Shown piece by piece: positions 24,365-33,329 of a DNA stretch of 38,067 bases. The DNA comes from Candidatus Bacteroides pullicola (lineage in GTDB: Bacteria > Bacteroidota > Bacteroidia > Bacteroidales > Bacteroidaceae), in the NCBI GenBank assembly GCA_019115825.1, contig DXCV01000028.1, forward strand, positions 1-38,067. The letters run 5' to 3'. Below the pieces are notes generated by a model. That model did not search any database. It was given only the letters and a program-made list of their open reading frames with translations, and had not been told where the DNA came from. The position numbers and the translations under genes were made by a program. Positions within the stretch are counted from its first letter, which is position 1; every line of letters starts with the position of its first letter.

Positions 24365-24732
24365 AACAAAGTTATATTATTTTGAAGGACCTGCGCTTCT
24401 ACGCTTACCATGGCGTGGGAGCGCAGGAAACCCTTGTAGGCAACGAGTTCATCGTGAATCTTCGGTTGCGGACGGAACTGAAGCGTGCCATTCAGACCGA
24501 CGAGGTGGGCGACACCCTCAGTTATGCAGAAGTGTTTGAATCGGTGAAGGATGAAATGTCGCGCCCTTCGCGCCTGTTGGAGCATATTGCCGGGCGCATT
24601 GTCCAACGTCTCTTCCATGACTTTCCGGCTTTGGGCGGAATAGAATTGTCGCTGATGAAACGCAATCCTCCCATGGGAGCGGATATTGAGGGGGCAGGAG
24701 TGGAGTTATCGGTCGAAAGGGATAAAGATTGA
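24355..24732 (+). CDS. folB: Dihydroneopterin aldolase
   Basis: FolB cleaves dihydroneopterin to hydroxymethyl-dihydropterin and glycolaldehyde in folate synthesis. The 125-residue protein has LKDLRFYAYHGVGAQETLVGNEF at the N-terminus (YHGV with the substrate-binding Glu), DTLSYAEVFE, LLEHIAGRIV and the catalytic Lys in LSLMKRNPP. The start at 24355 (MRIKQSYIIL) is inside the end of nrdJ; an earlier in-frame start lies deeper in that gene. Its stop is 12 bp from the stop of the convergent dnaA. Confidence 0.92.
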   Translation: MRIKQSYIILKDLRFYAYHGVGAQETLVGNEFIVNLRLRTELKRAIQTDEVGDTLSYAEVFESVKDEMSRPSRLLEHIAGRIVQRLFHDFPALGGIELSLMKRNPPMGADIEGAGVELSVERDKD

Positions 24733-24744
24733 TCTCCTTTAATC

Positions 24745-26139
24745 CTACCCGTTGTTTTTGAGTTCAGCTTGAATTTCGTCCATTTCAGTTTGGAAAGCCT
24801 TGTCCACGTCTTTCAATGCTTTGATGGTTTTGCACGCATGGAGCACGGTGGCATGGTCCCGGTTTCCAATCAGATTGCCAATCTTGGCCGTGGAAAGGTC
24901 GGTGTAAGTCTTGGCCAAATACATAGCCACTTGACGAGCCTGCACGACATCGCGCTTGCGCGACTTGGTGTGTATGGCGTTGGACTCCAATCCATAGTGG
25001 GTGCACACGACGCGTAGGATGTCGTCAATGGTGACGGGCTTGTTTTCGTTGTGCGTCACTTTCTTCACGATGCGTTGGGCCAATTCCAAATCAATATCAC
25101 GGTTGTAGATGGTTGCATGGGCCATGATGGAAATGATGATGCCCTCAAGGTCGCGCACGCTGTCGCTTACGTTTTCGGCAATATAATCCACAACTTCCGG
25201 CGGGAACTGAAGGCCATCCCGGCGAATCTTGTTGCGCAAGATGTCCCGGCGAAGCTCGACGGTCGGCTTCTCCAATTCGGCCACCATACCCCATTTGAAG
25301 CGCGTGATGAGCCGTTCCTCTACGCCTTGCAGCAATACGGGAGAGCGGTCGGAGGTGAGGATGAGCTGTTTACCGTTCTGATGCAGGTGGTTGAAGATGT
25401 GGAAGAACGTGTTTTGCGTCTTCGTTACCCCCGCAAATTCTTGTATGTCGTCAATGATGAGCACGTCAATGGTCTGGTAGAAGTTGATGAAGTCATTGAC
25501 CGTATTGTTGCGTACAGAGTCGGTATATTGCACCTGAAACAAATGGGCGGACACGTAGAGCACCCGCTTGTTCGGATACAATTCTTTGATTTTGGTGCCG
25601 ATGGCGTTCACCAAATGCGTCTTGCCCACGCCCGATGCCCCATAAATGAACAACGGGTTGAAGATGGTCTTGGCCGGATTGAGAGCTACGGCTTCGGCCA
25701 CGCTGCGCGAGAGTTTGTTGCTTTCTCCCTCTATGAAAGTTTCGAAGTTGTAGTCGCCTTTCAGGTGCGAATCCAGTTGGGTCACCAAAGGCTGTTGGGG
25801 GACTTCTTTCACTTGGGGCTTGGCCGTAGTAGTTGTGGTGTGGTCCGGATGCGTGGGCAGAGGTACAGTCGTGGGCGGATTGTTGACCACCATCACGTTG
25901 TACATCAGCTTGCTCCCTTCCCCGAATACCTTCAGTATGGACTGGCGGAGCAAGTCGATGAACTGCTCTTCCAAGAATTCATAGAAGAACTGGCTCGGCA
26001 CTTGCAGAACCAGCGTCTTGTCCTCATATTTCAAGGGTACGATGGGGAGGAACCATGTCTTATATGTCTGCGGAGGAACATTGTCCTTGATAATCTGGAG
26101 ACAACGGTTCCATAGCGTAACATAATTTGTTTCACTCAT
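24745..26139 (-). CDS. dnaA: Chromosomal replication initiator protein DnaA
   Basis: DnaA binds DnaA boxes at oriC and melts the origin. The 464-residue protein has domain I ([24 protein letters not shown]), a linker rich in Thr/Pro (85-120), the AAA+ domain with Walker [10 protein letters not shown] (167-175) and Walker [11 protein letters not shown], and domain IV with the signature [17 protein letters not shown]. Length and layout are normal for Bacteroidetes. No dnaN or recF follows, and I find no cluster of TTATCCACA-type boxes within the window, so the replication origin is not shown to be here. Confidence 0.96.
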   Translation of the reverse strand: MSETNYVTLWNRCLQIIKDNVPPQTYKTWFLPIVPLKYEDKTLVLQVPSQFFYEFLEEQFIDLLRQSILKVFGEGSKLMYNVMVVNNPPTTVPLPTHPDHTTTTTAKPQVKEVPQQPLVTQLDSHLKGDYNFETFIEGESNKLSRSVAEAVALNPAKTIFNPLFIYGASGVGKTHLVNAIGTKIKELYPNKRVLYVSAHLFQVQYTDSVRNNTVNDFINFYQTIDVLIIDDIQEFAGVTKTQNTFFHIFNHLHQNGKQLILTSDRSPVLLQGVEERLITRFKWGMVAELEKPTVELRRDILRNKIRRDGLQFPPEVVDYIAENVSDSVRDLEGIIISIMAHATIYNRDIDLELAQRIVKKVTHNENKPVTIDDILRVVCTHYGLESNAIHTKSRKRDVVQARQVAMYLAKTYTDLSTAKIGNLIGNRDHATVLHACKTIKALKDVDKAFQTEMDEIQAELKNNG

Positions 26140-26188
26140 AGCAACTACAACTACTTTTTACGGGTACTTTCTAAACTTCTACGCTTTG

Positions 26189-26220
26189 CAAAAGTCGCAA
26201 TCTTATTTGAGAAAAACAAA
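26189..26220 (-). promoter_or_regulatory. Promoter of dnaA
   Basis: On the minus strand TTTG (26220-26217), a 20 bp spacer and GACTTTTG (26196-26189): one mismatch from TAnnTTTG. The leader is about 45 bases. Confidence 0.5.
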
Positions 26221-26291
26221 TCCCTTTTTTCTTGCTTTTTTGGGGAAGGCAATAAGGCATTTACTTTCAGCAACTTATGATTTCGTATGAA

Positions 26292-26315
26292 AATAGCCCC
26301 TCGGAGGGGGCTATT
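26292..26315. terminator. Hairpin with T-rich flanks, probable terminator of the amidase-MCE unit
   Basis: AATAGCCCC and GGGGCTATT pair over 9 bp around a 6-base loop. T-runs follow on the plus strand (GTGTTTTT) and, shorter, on the minus strand (TTTTC). It lies about 180 bp past the MCE gene stop; a bidirectional role is possible. Confidence 0.6.
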
Positions 26316-26495
26316 GTGTTTTTATAATGTCTTATACCACAAATGATTACGTGCAGAATAAGTGGCGATTCCCATTCTCTTCCTCACCCAAGGGCTGATG
26401 CCTTTGGAGGCTGTATATCGTTTGTTTGGCTCTTATTGCAAGGTGGAAGCGGGAAATCGTGTTATTTAGACGAAATCTATATAACGCCCATCTTC

Positions 26496-27389
26496 CTACT
26501 TATCCTTCTTACCGAACAGCGAGAAATGCACATAGCGTTTCGGGTGCAGACGGAGGTCTTCCAGAAGGCTGGCGGCATTGGCCGTGGTGGCGTTCAGATT
26601 GTTGTACAGGCTCGGGTCGTTCAGCAGGAGGCCGACGGTATTGTCCTTGCTGCCCAGCTTGTCTGTAATCATTTTTACATTGGCCAGGGTGGAGTCCACT
26701 TTCTGCATGGCGGCGGCATAATCTATCTCTTTCAAGTTTCCGGAGATGGTCACGAAATTGTCGCCGATGGTGTTCAGCTTGCCGGTCAGTTGCGGGATGT
26801 CGTTGTTCATCAAGGTCTGCAGTTGTCCGCTTGTAGCCGAGAGGTTGGCGGTCAGGTTCTCGATGTTGTGCAAGGTGGCCGGTATGGCGGGGTCTGCCAA
26901 GAGGACGTTCAAGGAAGCCATGATGGAGTCCAGCTTGGGCAACATCTTTTGCAGTTGGGGCACCAAGTCGCCTACCTGCCCCAGCATACCGCTGTTCAAG
27001 CCGCCGGGGATGGTGTCTCCCGTCTGGTATTTCTCGCGGGGATTGTTGGCCAGCAGCAGGTTCATCCGCACGCCGCCCAGCATTTCAGCAGCCAGTTCGG
27101 CCGAGCTGCCTTTGGGGATGCGCAGGTCGGGCTCCACGTCAATCTCGGCCACCACATTGCCCGGGTGGTCGTAGTCGTAATACAATTCGCGCACGATGCC
27201 CACCCGGAAACCATCCGCATAGACAGGGCTGGATTTGGTCAGTCCGTTGATATTCTGGAATTTGACGTAGAAATAGCTCGAGGGTTTGAACAGGTGGATA
27301 CCTTTCAGGTAGTTGATGCCGTAGATCAATACGCAGAGGGCTATGATGGCCGCAATACCTATTCTGACTTCTTTTGTAAAAAATTTCAT
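26496..27389 (-). CDS. MCE/MlaD family lipid transport protein
   Basis: A 297-residue protein with one N-terminal membrane helix (VRIGIAAIIALCVLIYGINYL) followed by an MCE domain (about 40-120: YFYVKFQNINGLTKSSPVYADGFRVGIV...) and a long helical C-terminal part. MlaD-type proteins form hexameric rings in the periplasm that carry phospholipids between the membranes. The permease and ATPase genes of an Mla system are not next to it. It follows the amidase gene by 33 bp, an order frequent in Bacteroidetes, and the two are probably one operon. Confidence 0.9.
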   Translation of the reverse strand: MKFFTKEVRIGIAAIIALCVLIYGINYLKGIHLFKPSSYFYVKFQNINGLTKSSPVYADGFRVGIVRELYYDYDHPGNVVAEIDVEPDLRIPKGSSAELAAEMLGGVRMNLLLANNPREKYQTGDTIPGGLNSGMLGQVGDLVPQLQKMLPKLDSIMASLNVLLADPAIPATLHNIENLTANLSATSGQLQTLMNNDIPQLTGKLNTIGDNFVTISGNLKEIDYAAAMQKVDSTLANVKMITDKLGSKDNTVGLLLNDPSLYNNLNATTANAASLLEDLRLHPKRYVHFSLFGKKDK

Positions 27390-27422
27390 GACGTATTTGC
27401 TTTTTGTATGTTTCTATTTGGA

Positions 27423-28544
27423 TTACTTGTTCTCTTGAAATTCGCGGATGGCCTGGTTGATGTCCATCTTCTTGCCGTCCTTGAAGGCGATGATGAACGC
27501 CTGCTTGAACTTGCCCGCCACGGAGCGCCGCGTGCGTGCAATGTGGTTATAGTCGTCGGACGCGCCGTAGGTGTATTTGTAAAGCCCGTTTTCCCGGTAA
27601 TGCTCCACGCCTTTCAAGCCTTTCAGTCGCTTGTCGTTGTCCTTCAGCAGCTCGGAGGAGGCGAATATCTGCACTTTGAATATGGGGTGGCTCGCGGAGG
27701 GAGTCTCCGGTTTCGGAGCAGATTGGGCAAGCTGTAGGGGGCGGGCATCGCCTTGAGGGGTGCCTTGTCCCTGTTTGTAAGCCAGGAAGGCGCGGTAGAT
27801 GCCGTTGGAGAGGTTGTCCACGCCTTGCTCCGAGTTCAGGTAGCGTTCTTCCGCCGGGGTGGAGATGAAGCCCAATTCGATGAGCACGCTGGGCATGGCG
27901 CTTGCCCGGAGCACCAGGAAACCTGCCTGATGCACGCCTCTGTCCACCCGTTTGCAGGTGCCGCGGAATTGCTCTTGCATCAGCGAGGCGAGGCGCACGC
28001 TCTGCGCCATATATTTGTCCTGCATGAACTCGAAGATGATGTACGACTCCGCCGAGTTGGGATTGAATCCGGCATAGCGTGTCTGATAGTCGTCTTCGTA
28101 GAGGATGACGGCATTCTCACGTTTGGCTACCTCCAGATTGGCTTCGGATTTGGCCAGACCCAGCGTCCATGTGGAGGCTCCCCTCGCCGTGTGGTTTCTT
28201 GCCAGGGAATTGGTGTGGATGGAGATGAACAGGTCCGCCTTGGCTTCATTGGCAATCTCCGCCCGGCGGTTGAGAGCGACAAACACATCCCGCTTGCGGG
28301 TGTAGATGACTTTCACGTCCGGGCAGTTCTGCTCTATCAGACGTCCTACGGCCAGGGCAACTTTCAGGTTGATGTTCTTCTCTTTCGAGATGCGGCCGAC
28401 GGCTCCCGGGTCATGTCCTCCGTGTCCGGCGTCGATGACCACCACGAAGTCTCGGGCATCTGTCTTCCCGTAGCAGAAAGAAGACGCCAGCAACCCGCAA
28501 CAGATGCCTATATATACTAATATGTGTAGCCTGAGTTGTCTCAT
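27423..28544 (-). CDS. N-acetylmuramoyl-L-alanine amidase (Amidase_3, AmiA/B/C type)
   Basis: A 373-residue protein with a signal peptide (LRLHILVYIGICCGLLASSFCYG). The zinc amidase domain shows DAGHGGHDPGAVG (first zinc His), KEKNINLKVALAV (zinc Glu), SIHTNS (second His) and VLIELGFISTPAEE (catalytic Glu). After a Pro-rich linker, the last 80 residues (IFKVQIFASSELL...YKYTYGAS) look like a SPOR-type peptidoglycan-binding domain. It splits stem peptides from glycan strands during cell separation. The start sits 15 bp from a -7 element, implying a very short or leaderless 5' end. Confidence 0.92.
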   Translation of the reverse strand: MRQLRLHILVYIGICCGLLASSFCYGKTDARDFVVVIDAGHGGHDPGAVGRISKEKNINLKVALAVGRLIEQNCPDVKVIYTRKRDVFVALNRRAEIANEAKADLFISIHTNSLARNHTARGASTWTLGLAKSEANLEVAKRENAVILYEDDYQTRYAGFNPNSAESYIIFEFMQDKYMAQSVRLASLMQEQFRGTCKRVDRGVHQAGFLVLRASAMPSVLIELGFISTPAEERYLNSEQGVDNLSNGIYRAFLAYKQGQGTPQGDARPLQLAQSAPKPETPSASHPIFKVQIFASSELLKDNDKRLKGLKGVEHYRENGLYKYTYGASDDYNHIARTRRSVAGKFKQAFIIAFKDGKKMDINQAIREFQENK

Positions 28545-28558
28545 ATCCTAAGTCGGTG

Positions 28559-28566
28559 CAAATTTA
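28559..28566 (-). promoter_or_regulatory. -7 promoter element of the amidase-MCE operon
   Basis: TAAATTTG on the minus strand, only 15 bp before the amidase start. Confidence 0.45.
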
Positions 28567-28672
28567 GTGGAATTTTATAGAAAACTGATGCCAGCCCATC
28601 AAGTTTTGCGCTTTTTCGTCCTTTTGAAACAGATTTTTGGTCTCAAAGGAGAAGATTTTCAGCAGAAGGCTG

Positions 28673-28680
28673 TATTTTTG
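28673..28680 (+). promoter_or_regulatory. -7 promoter element of the BASS-type transporter gene
   Basis: TATTTTTG, followed by a 100-base leader that includes the 22-bp repeat array at 28722-28775. Confidence 0.5.
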
Positions 28681-28721
28681 CGCCCGTTTGAGAGGTCTTA
28701 TATCCCCGGATATAACGGAAG

Positions 28722-28775
28722 ACTCCGCGAAAGAATGGCGAAGCCTTCGCGAAAGAAAGGCAAGGCCTCCGCGAA
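28722..28775. repeat. Three-unit tandem repeat, 22-bp period
   Basis: Units built on YCCGCGAAAG / TTCGCGAAAG / TCCGCGAAAC recur with an exact 22 bp offset (reference C at 28726, 28748, 28770). Each unit is partly self-complementary, for example GCGAAGCCTTCGC (28739-28751). A TATATCC-CC-GGATATA hairpin precedes it at 28699-28714. Confidence 0.8.
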
Positions 28776-28794
28776 ACATTGCTAATTTGAACGT

Positions 28795-29793
28795 ATGTCT
28801 TTGTTTATTCGTTTTCTGAAAGATTGGACATTGCCTGTGGCTATGGTGACGGGTACGCTGGTGTACTTTATCTTTGCCAAGGTTCCTTTCTTGGCGCCGG
28901 CTAAGCCTGCCGTCAACAGCATTGTGGCCATATTGACCCCGTTGCTTATCTTTGCCCAGTTGTTGCTCACTTTCTGTAAGGTGGAAGTGCGCGACCTCAA
29001 GCCTAAGCTTTGGCATGGATGGCTCATTGCCTTTCAGATTTTTTCTTGCCTTCTGGTGGCCGTTTTGCTGGTGTATTGCCCCATGAACGAGGTCTACCAT
29101 GAGGTGTTCGAGGCTGCCATGGTGTGCCTCATCTGTCCCACGGCCACGGCAGCCGCGGTCATCACCGGCAAGTTGGGCGGAAGTGCGTCGAGCCTGACCA
29201 CCTACACTCTTTTGTCCAATCTTTTGGCAGCCGTGGCTGTCCCCTTGGTTTTCCCGTGGGTGGAGCCTCATGCGGAGATTTCCTTCTGGACGGCTTTCCT
29301 CAAAATCCTGAGTAAAGTGTTTCCTTTGCTGATATGTCCTTTCCTGCTGGCTTGGTTCTTGCGCGCTTTTGTGCCCAAGGCTCATGCCTTTTTGCTGAGG
29401 TTGCGCGATGCGGCTTTCTACCTGTGGGGCGTGGCTTTGGCCATCGTCTCCGGGCAGACTGTCCGTTCGTTGGTCAACAGCGATGCGCCGGCTTCGGTGG
29501 AGTGGCTGATTGCTTTGGCCGGTTTGGTGGCGTGTTGCCTCCAGTTCTTTCTCGGCAAGCAGATTGGCGGACATTATCGAGAGCGTATCAGCGGCGGGCA
29601 GGCGCTGGGGCAGAAGAACACGGTGCTGGCCATCTGGATGGCCTATACCTACCTGAATCCGCTGGCCTCCGTAGGTCCCGGCTCGTATGTGTTGTGGCAG
29701 AACATCATCAATTCCTGGCAGTTGTGGAAGAAACGCAGGCAAGAGGAGGCAAGCGTTAATATTGCTGCCAAGTGCGGGCAGGTTGAAGAATAA
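28795..29793 (+). CDS. Bile acid:sodium symporter (BASS)-like transporter
   Basis: A 332-residue membrane protein with about nine to ten helices. The segments VNSIVAILTPLLIFAQLLLTFCKVEVRDL, MVCLICPTATAAAVITGKLGGSASSLTTYTLLSNLLAAVAVPLVFP and QKNTVLAIWMAYTYLNPLASVGPGSYVLWQNIINS match the BASS/ACR3/auxin-carrier fold, where helices broken by Pro or Gly bind Na+ and substrate. Substrate is unknown. The C-terminal tail is charged and cytoplasmic. It is followed 27 bp later by the HD-hydrolase gene, which has its own -7 element. Confidence 0.82.
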   Translation: MSLFIRFLKDWTLPVAMVTGTLVYFIFAKVPFLAPAKPAVNSIVAILTPLLIFAQLLLTFCKVEVRDLKPKLWHGWLIAFQIFSCLLVAVLLVYCPMNEVYHEVFEAAMVCLICPTATAAAVITGKLGGSASSLTTYTLLSNLLAAVAVPLVFPWVEPHAEISFWTAFLKILSKVFPLLICPFLLAWFLRAFVPKAHAFLLRLRDAAFYLWGVALAIVSGQTVRSLVNSDAPASVEWLIALAGLVACCLQFFLGKQIGGHYRERISGGQALGQKNTVLAIWMAYTYLNPLASVGPGSYVLWQNIINSWQLWKKRRQEEASVNIAAKCGQVEE

Positions 29794-29797
29794 TTCG

Positions 29798-29805
29798 TAT
29801 TTTTG
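29798..29805 (+). promoter_or_regulatory. -7 promoter element of the HD-domain gene
   Basis: TATTTTTG directly after the transporter stop, 16 bp before the chosen start. It excludes the in-frame codon at 29803 as a start. Confidence 0.5.
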
Positions 29806-29820
29806 CATCCCGTAAAGAAC

Positions 29821-30366
29821 ATGAATCCGATGAATCCTTTAGACATTATCAACAAATATTATCCTGGAGAGAGCGAATTGAAGCATATCCTGCTGACCCA
29901 CAGCCGCTCCGTGGCCGACAAAGCCTTGGAAATAGCCGGACGGCATCCAGAGCTGGGCCTCGACCGCGACTTCCTCTACGAAGGCGCCATGCTGCACGAC
30001 ATAGGCATCTTCCTGACAGACGCCGACTCTATCTTCTGCTTTGGCGACAAACCCTACATCTGCCACGGCTATCTGGGCGCCGACCTGATGCGTGCCGAGG
30101 GCTATCCGCGCCATGCCTTGGTGTGCGAGCGGCATACGGGAGCCGGCCTTTCCCTGGAGCAGATTCTTGCCCAAGACTTGCCCGTGCCCCATCGCGACAT
30201 GGTGCCGGTCAGCATGGAGGAGCAGGTGATATGCTTTTCGGACAAGTTCTTTTCCAAAACGCACCTGGACAGGGAGAAAACCGTCGAGAAGGCGCGTAAA
30301 AGCCTGGAAAAGTATGGCTTGGCGGGTGTGCAACGCTTCGACAAGTGGTGCGAGTTGTTTTTATGA
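29821..30366 (+). CDS. HD domain-containing phosphohydrolase
   Basis: A 181-residue protein of the HDIG type. LTHSRSVADKALEIA gives the first His, EGAMLHDIGIF the HD pair, and CHGYLGADLMRAEGYPRHALVCERH the later His residues of the metal site; ICFSDKFFSK holds the final Asp. Such stand-alone HD proteins hydrolyse phosphate esters of nucleotides or act on unknown metabolites. Nothing in the context fixes the substrate. A start at 29830 is equally possible. Confidence 0.85.
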   Translation: MNPMNPLDIINKYYPGESELKHILLTHSRSVADKALEIAGRHPELGLDRDFLYEGAMLHDIGIFLTDADSIFCFGDKPYICHGYLGADLMRAEGYPRHALVCERHTGAGLSLEQILAQDLPVPHRDMVPVSMEEQVICFSDKFFSKTHLDREKTVEKARKSLEKYGLAGVQRFDKWCELFL

Positions 30367-30411
30367 CATCTAAATTTCTGTGAAAAGCGGGAGAATACGT
30401 ATTATTTTCCG

Positions 30412-30419
30412 TACTTTTG
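30412..30419 (+). promoter_or_regulatory. -7 promoter element of lptD
   Basis: TACTTTTG, 38 bp before the TTG start of lptD. Confidence 0.5.
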
Positions 30420-30457
30420 CCGCGCTTAATGCGTTTCTAAAAAACTGAATAATTTCA

Positions 30458-33205
30458 TTGAAAGCAAATATATCCATATCCGTTATATTGTTCTTCCTGT
30501 TGCTGTTCATCTCCGCTGAGGCTGATTCGCAGCGTCGTGGCAGGGAGAGGCGATTGCAAGGGGGACGTACACAACCGGCAATGCAGTTGGGCGATTCGTT
30601 GTCCGCTGATTCGTTGGTTTCCGACTCTTTGCAGACGGACACGGTGCCCAAGAAGAAAGACGGCTTGGATGCCCCGGTCACTTATGAGGCGAACGACTCC
30701 ATCGTCTTTACCCAAGACGGATACGCCCACCTCTATGGCGACGGCAAGGTGAACTATCCCCACCAGCACATCGAACTGACCGCCGAGGTCATCACCATGA
30801 ACCTGGACAGCAGCACGGTCTATGCCCATGGCGTGGAAGACTCGCTGGGCGTGGTGCAGGGTATGCCGGTCTTCAAGGACGGGGAGACGCCCTACGAGAC
30901 CAACACCATCCGCTACAACTTCAAGAGCAAGAAGGGGCTTATCAGCAACGTGGTGAGCCAGCAGGGCGAGGGCTACGTGACGGGCAACAATGCCAAGAAG
31001 GGCGCAGGCGATGAATTGTACATGAAGAAGGGACGCTACACCACGTGCGATAACCACGAGCATCCCCACTTCTACATGCAGATGACCTACGCCAAGGTGC
31101 GCCCCAAGAAGAATGTCGTCACCGGTCCTGCCTATCTGGTGGTGGAAGACGTGCCTTTGCCTTTGGCTGTGCCGTTCTTCTTCTTCCCCTTCTCCAGCAG
31201 CTACCAATCCGGCTTCCTGATGCCCACCTATATGGACGACTCCAGCCGTGGTTTCGGCTTGGTGGATGGGGGTTACTATTTTGCCATTAGCGACCAGATG
31301 GACTTGAAGCTGCGGGGTGACATCTTTACTAAAGGTTCGTGGGCGTTGCGTGCGGAGACCAACTACGTGAAGCGCTACAAGTTCTCCGGCTTGTTTCAGA
31401 TGGATTATCAGATTACCAAGACGGGCGACAAGGGCTTGAGCGACTACCTCGTGGCCAAGGACTTCAAAATCGTGTGGAGTCACCGCCAAGACCCGAAAGC
31501 CAACCCCAACTCCACGTTCTCGGCCAGCGTGAACTTCTCCACCAGCAGTTACGAGCGTACCAATATCAACAACATGTACAACTCGCAGCTGATGTCGCAG
31601 AACACCAAGACCTCCAGCGTCAGCTATTCGCGCAACTTCTTCGACAACCTGCTCAGCATATCCGCCACTGCCAATATCGCACAAACCATGCGCGACTCGT
31701 CCATCTCGGTGACGTTGCCGGACTTGAACATCTCGTTGAGCACCGTCTATCCTTTCCGCCGCAAGAACCGCGTGGGGGATGAGAAGTGGTATGAGAAAAT
31801 CAACCTGCGCTATACGGGCCGCTTGACCAACAGCATCCAGACGAAGGACAACCTGCTGTTCAAGTCCAGCCTGACGAAGGATTGGGAGAACGCCATGCAG
31901 CACAACATCCCCATCAGCGCCACCTTCACGGCGTTCGATTACTTCAACATCACGCCCTCGTTCGAATACAACGAGCGGTGGTACACGCGAAAGGTGCGCC
32001 AGTCGTGGGATCAAGACCTGCAAGAGGCCGTTGAGGACACCACCTACGGTTTCCACCGCGTCTACGACTATAGAGCCAGTGTCGGCATCAACACGAAGAT
32101 TTATGGCATGTACAAGCCGATGTTCTTCCCCAAGAAGGAGATACAGATTCGCCACGTCATCACGCCCTCCGTCAGCTTCAGTTGGTCGCCCAACTTCGGT
32201 GCCGACCGCTTCGGCTACTACGACTCCTACGTGCAGACGGACGAATACGGCTTGCCCGTGGACACCGTGCGCTACTCCTACTACTCCGACCAGCCCTTCG
32301 GCGTTCCCAGCGAAGGCAAATCGGGTATGGTCACCTTCGACCTCTCCAACAACCTGGAGATGAAATTTAGAGACAAAAACGACTCTATCGTCAAAAGAAG
32401 CCTGATTGACGAACTGGGTCTGGGCATATCCTACAACTTCGCCGCCAAGGAGAAGCCCTGGGGTGACTTGGACTTCCGTCTGCGCATGAAGCTGACCAAG
32501 AACTATACGTTGAGTATGTCCTCGCGTTTTGCCACCTACGCCTATGAGTTCGACGAGAACGGCAACGTCTACGAGGGCAATCGCACCGAGTGGTCTTACG
32601 GACGATTCGGACGTTGGTCGGGTTATGGTACCTCTTTCAGTTGGACGCTGAACAACGACTCGTGGAAAAAAATCCTGAAACTCTTTGGCAAGGGTGATGA
32701 CGAGGAAGAGGAAGGCAACAAAACGGAAGGTGACGAAACTTCCGAAGAGCAAACCGAGGAGTCCGGCAACACCGGCACCAAGAAGAAACGGACGGAAAAA
32801 GCCGCCGTGGACGAGGACGGTTATCAGGTGTTCAAGATGCCGTGGTCCATCAACTTCAGCACGGGTTTCAATATCACCGAAGACCGCACCAAGCCCATCA
32901 ACCGCAAGCGGATGCGCTATCCCTACAAGTTCAGCCTGAATGCGTTGAACATCAACGGAAACATCAAGATTTCCAACAAGTGGTCCATCAATTTCAATTC
33001 GGGTTACGACTTCAATGCGAAGGAAATCACGCAGACCACCTTCAACATCACCCGCGACCTGCACTGCTTCAGCATGTCGGCCAGCGTGGCTCCCTTCGGA
33101 CGTTGGAAGTACTACAACTTCACCATCCGCGCCAATGCCAGCATCCTGCAAGACCTGAAGTACGAGCAGCGCAGCCAGACGCAGAGCAACATCCAGTGGT
33201 ACTAA
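30458..33205 (+). CDS. lptD: LPS assembly outer-membrane protein LptD
   Basis: A 915-residue protein with a signal peptide (ISISVILFFLLLFISAEADS), a Ser/Asp-rich linker, an N-terminal OstA/LptA-like beta-jellyroll (about 75-230, with VFTQDGYAHLYGDGKVNYPHQHIELTAEVITMN) and a large C-terminal barrel with alternating aromatic strands ending in NIQWY. An acidic loop (DDEEEEGNKTEGDETSEEQTEE) near residue 750 probably faces outside. LptD with LptE inserts LPS or lipooligosaccharide into the outer leaflet. The only starts after the in-frame stop are TTG at 30458 or ATA/ATT, so TTG is chosen. An 898-codon frame on the other strand is a shadow. Confidence 0.9.
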   Translation: MKANISISVILFFLLLFISAEADSQRRGRERRLQGGRTQPAMQLGDSLSADSLVSDSLQTDTVPKKKDGLDAPVTYEANDSIVFTQDGYAHLYGDGKVNYPHQHIELTAEVITMNLDSSTVYAHGVEDSLGVVQGMPVFKDGETPYETNTIRYNFKSKKGLISNVVSQQGEGYVTGNNAKKGAGDELYMKKGRYTTCDNHEHPHFYMQMTYAKVRPKKNVVTGPAYLVVEDVPLPLAVPFFFFPFSSSYQSGFLMPTYMDDSSRGFGLVDGGYYFAISDQMDLKLRGDIFTKGSWALRAETNYVKRYKFSGLFQMDYQITKTGDKGLSDYLVAKDFKIVWSHRQDPKANPNSTFSASVNFSTSSYERTNINNMYNSQLMSQNTKTSSVSYSRNFFDNLLSISATANIAQTMRDSSISVTLPDLNISLSTVYPFRRKNRVGDEKWYEKINLRYTGRLTNSIQTKDNLLFKSSLTKDWENAMQHNIPISATFTAFDYFNITPSFEYNERWYTRKVRQSWDQDLQEAVEDTTYGFHRVYDYRASVGINTKIYGMYKPMFFPKKEIQIRHVITPSVSFSWSPNFGADRFGYYDSYVQTDEYGLPVDTVRYSYYSDQPFGVPSEGKSGMVTFDLSNNLEMKFRDKNDSIVKRSLIDELGLGISYNFAAKEKPWGDLDFRLRMKLTKNYTLSMSSRFATYAYEFDENGNVYEGNRTEWSYGRFGRWSGYGTSFSWTLNNDSWKKILKLFGKGDDEEEEGNKTEGDETSEEQTEESGNTGTKKKRTEKAAVDEDGYQVFKMPWSINFSTGFNITEDRTKPINRKRMRYPYKFSLNALNINGNIKISNKWSINFNSGYDFNAKEITQTTFNITRDLHCFSMSASVAPFGRWKYYNFTIRANASILQDLKYEQRSQTQSNIQWY

Positions 33206-33288
33206 GAAGAGGCATTTGGGCGGCCTAAAGAGGGACTTTAGCTTCCTAAAGAGGGACTTTACGTCCGTGAAGAGGCTCTTTGTTTAGG
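33204..33288. repeat. Four-unit palindromic array, 21-bp period
   Basis: AAGAGG recurs at 33207, 33228, 33249 and 33270, exactly 21 bp apart. The two middle units carry the hairpin AAAG-AGGGA-CTTT. The first unit begins on the lptD stop codon, so the array is the 3' end of that transcript. Confidence 0.82.
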
Positions 33289-33329
33289 GCAAGTATATAT
33301 GAAATGGCCGGGGAAGTATAGCGTCCTTG

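Larger units (their letters stand above)
26140..26495. other. 356-bp spacer between dnaA and the MCE gene
   Basis: It holds the dnaA promoter, a strong hairpin at 26292-26315 and, at 26365-26475, a stretch with codon-like composition but no recognised protein. Confidence 0.6.

Noticed and set aside
26140..26345. Possible replication origin next to dnaA
   Set aside because: No cluster of TTATCCACA-type boxes was found; one TTATACCACA at 26332 is not enough.
30455..33151. 898-codon open frame on the minus strand
   Set aside because: It lies entirely opposite lptD, which has full family features. GC-rich codon use on the sense strand produces such mirror frames.
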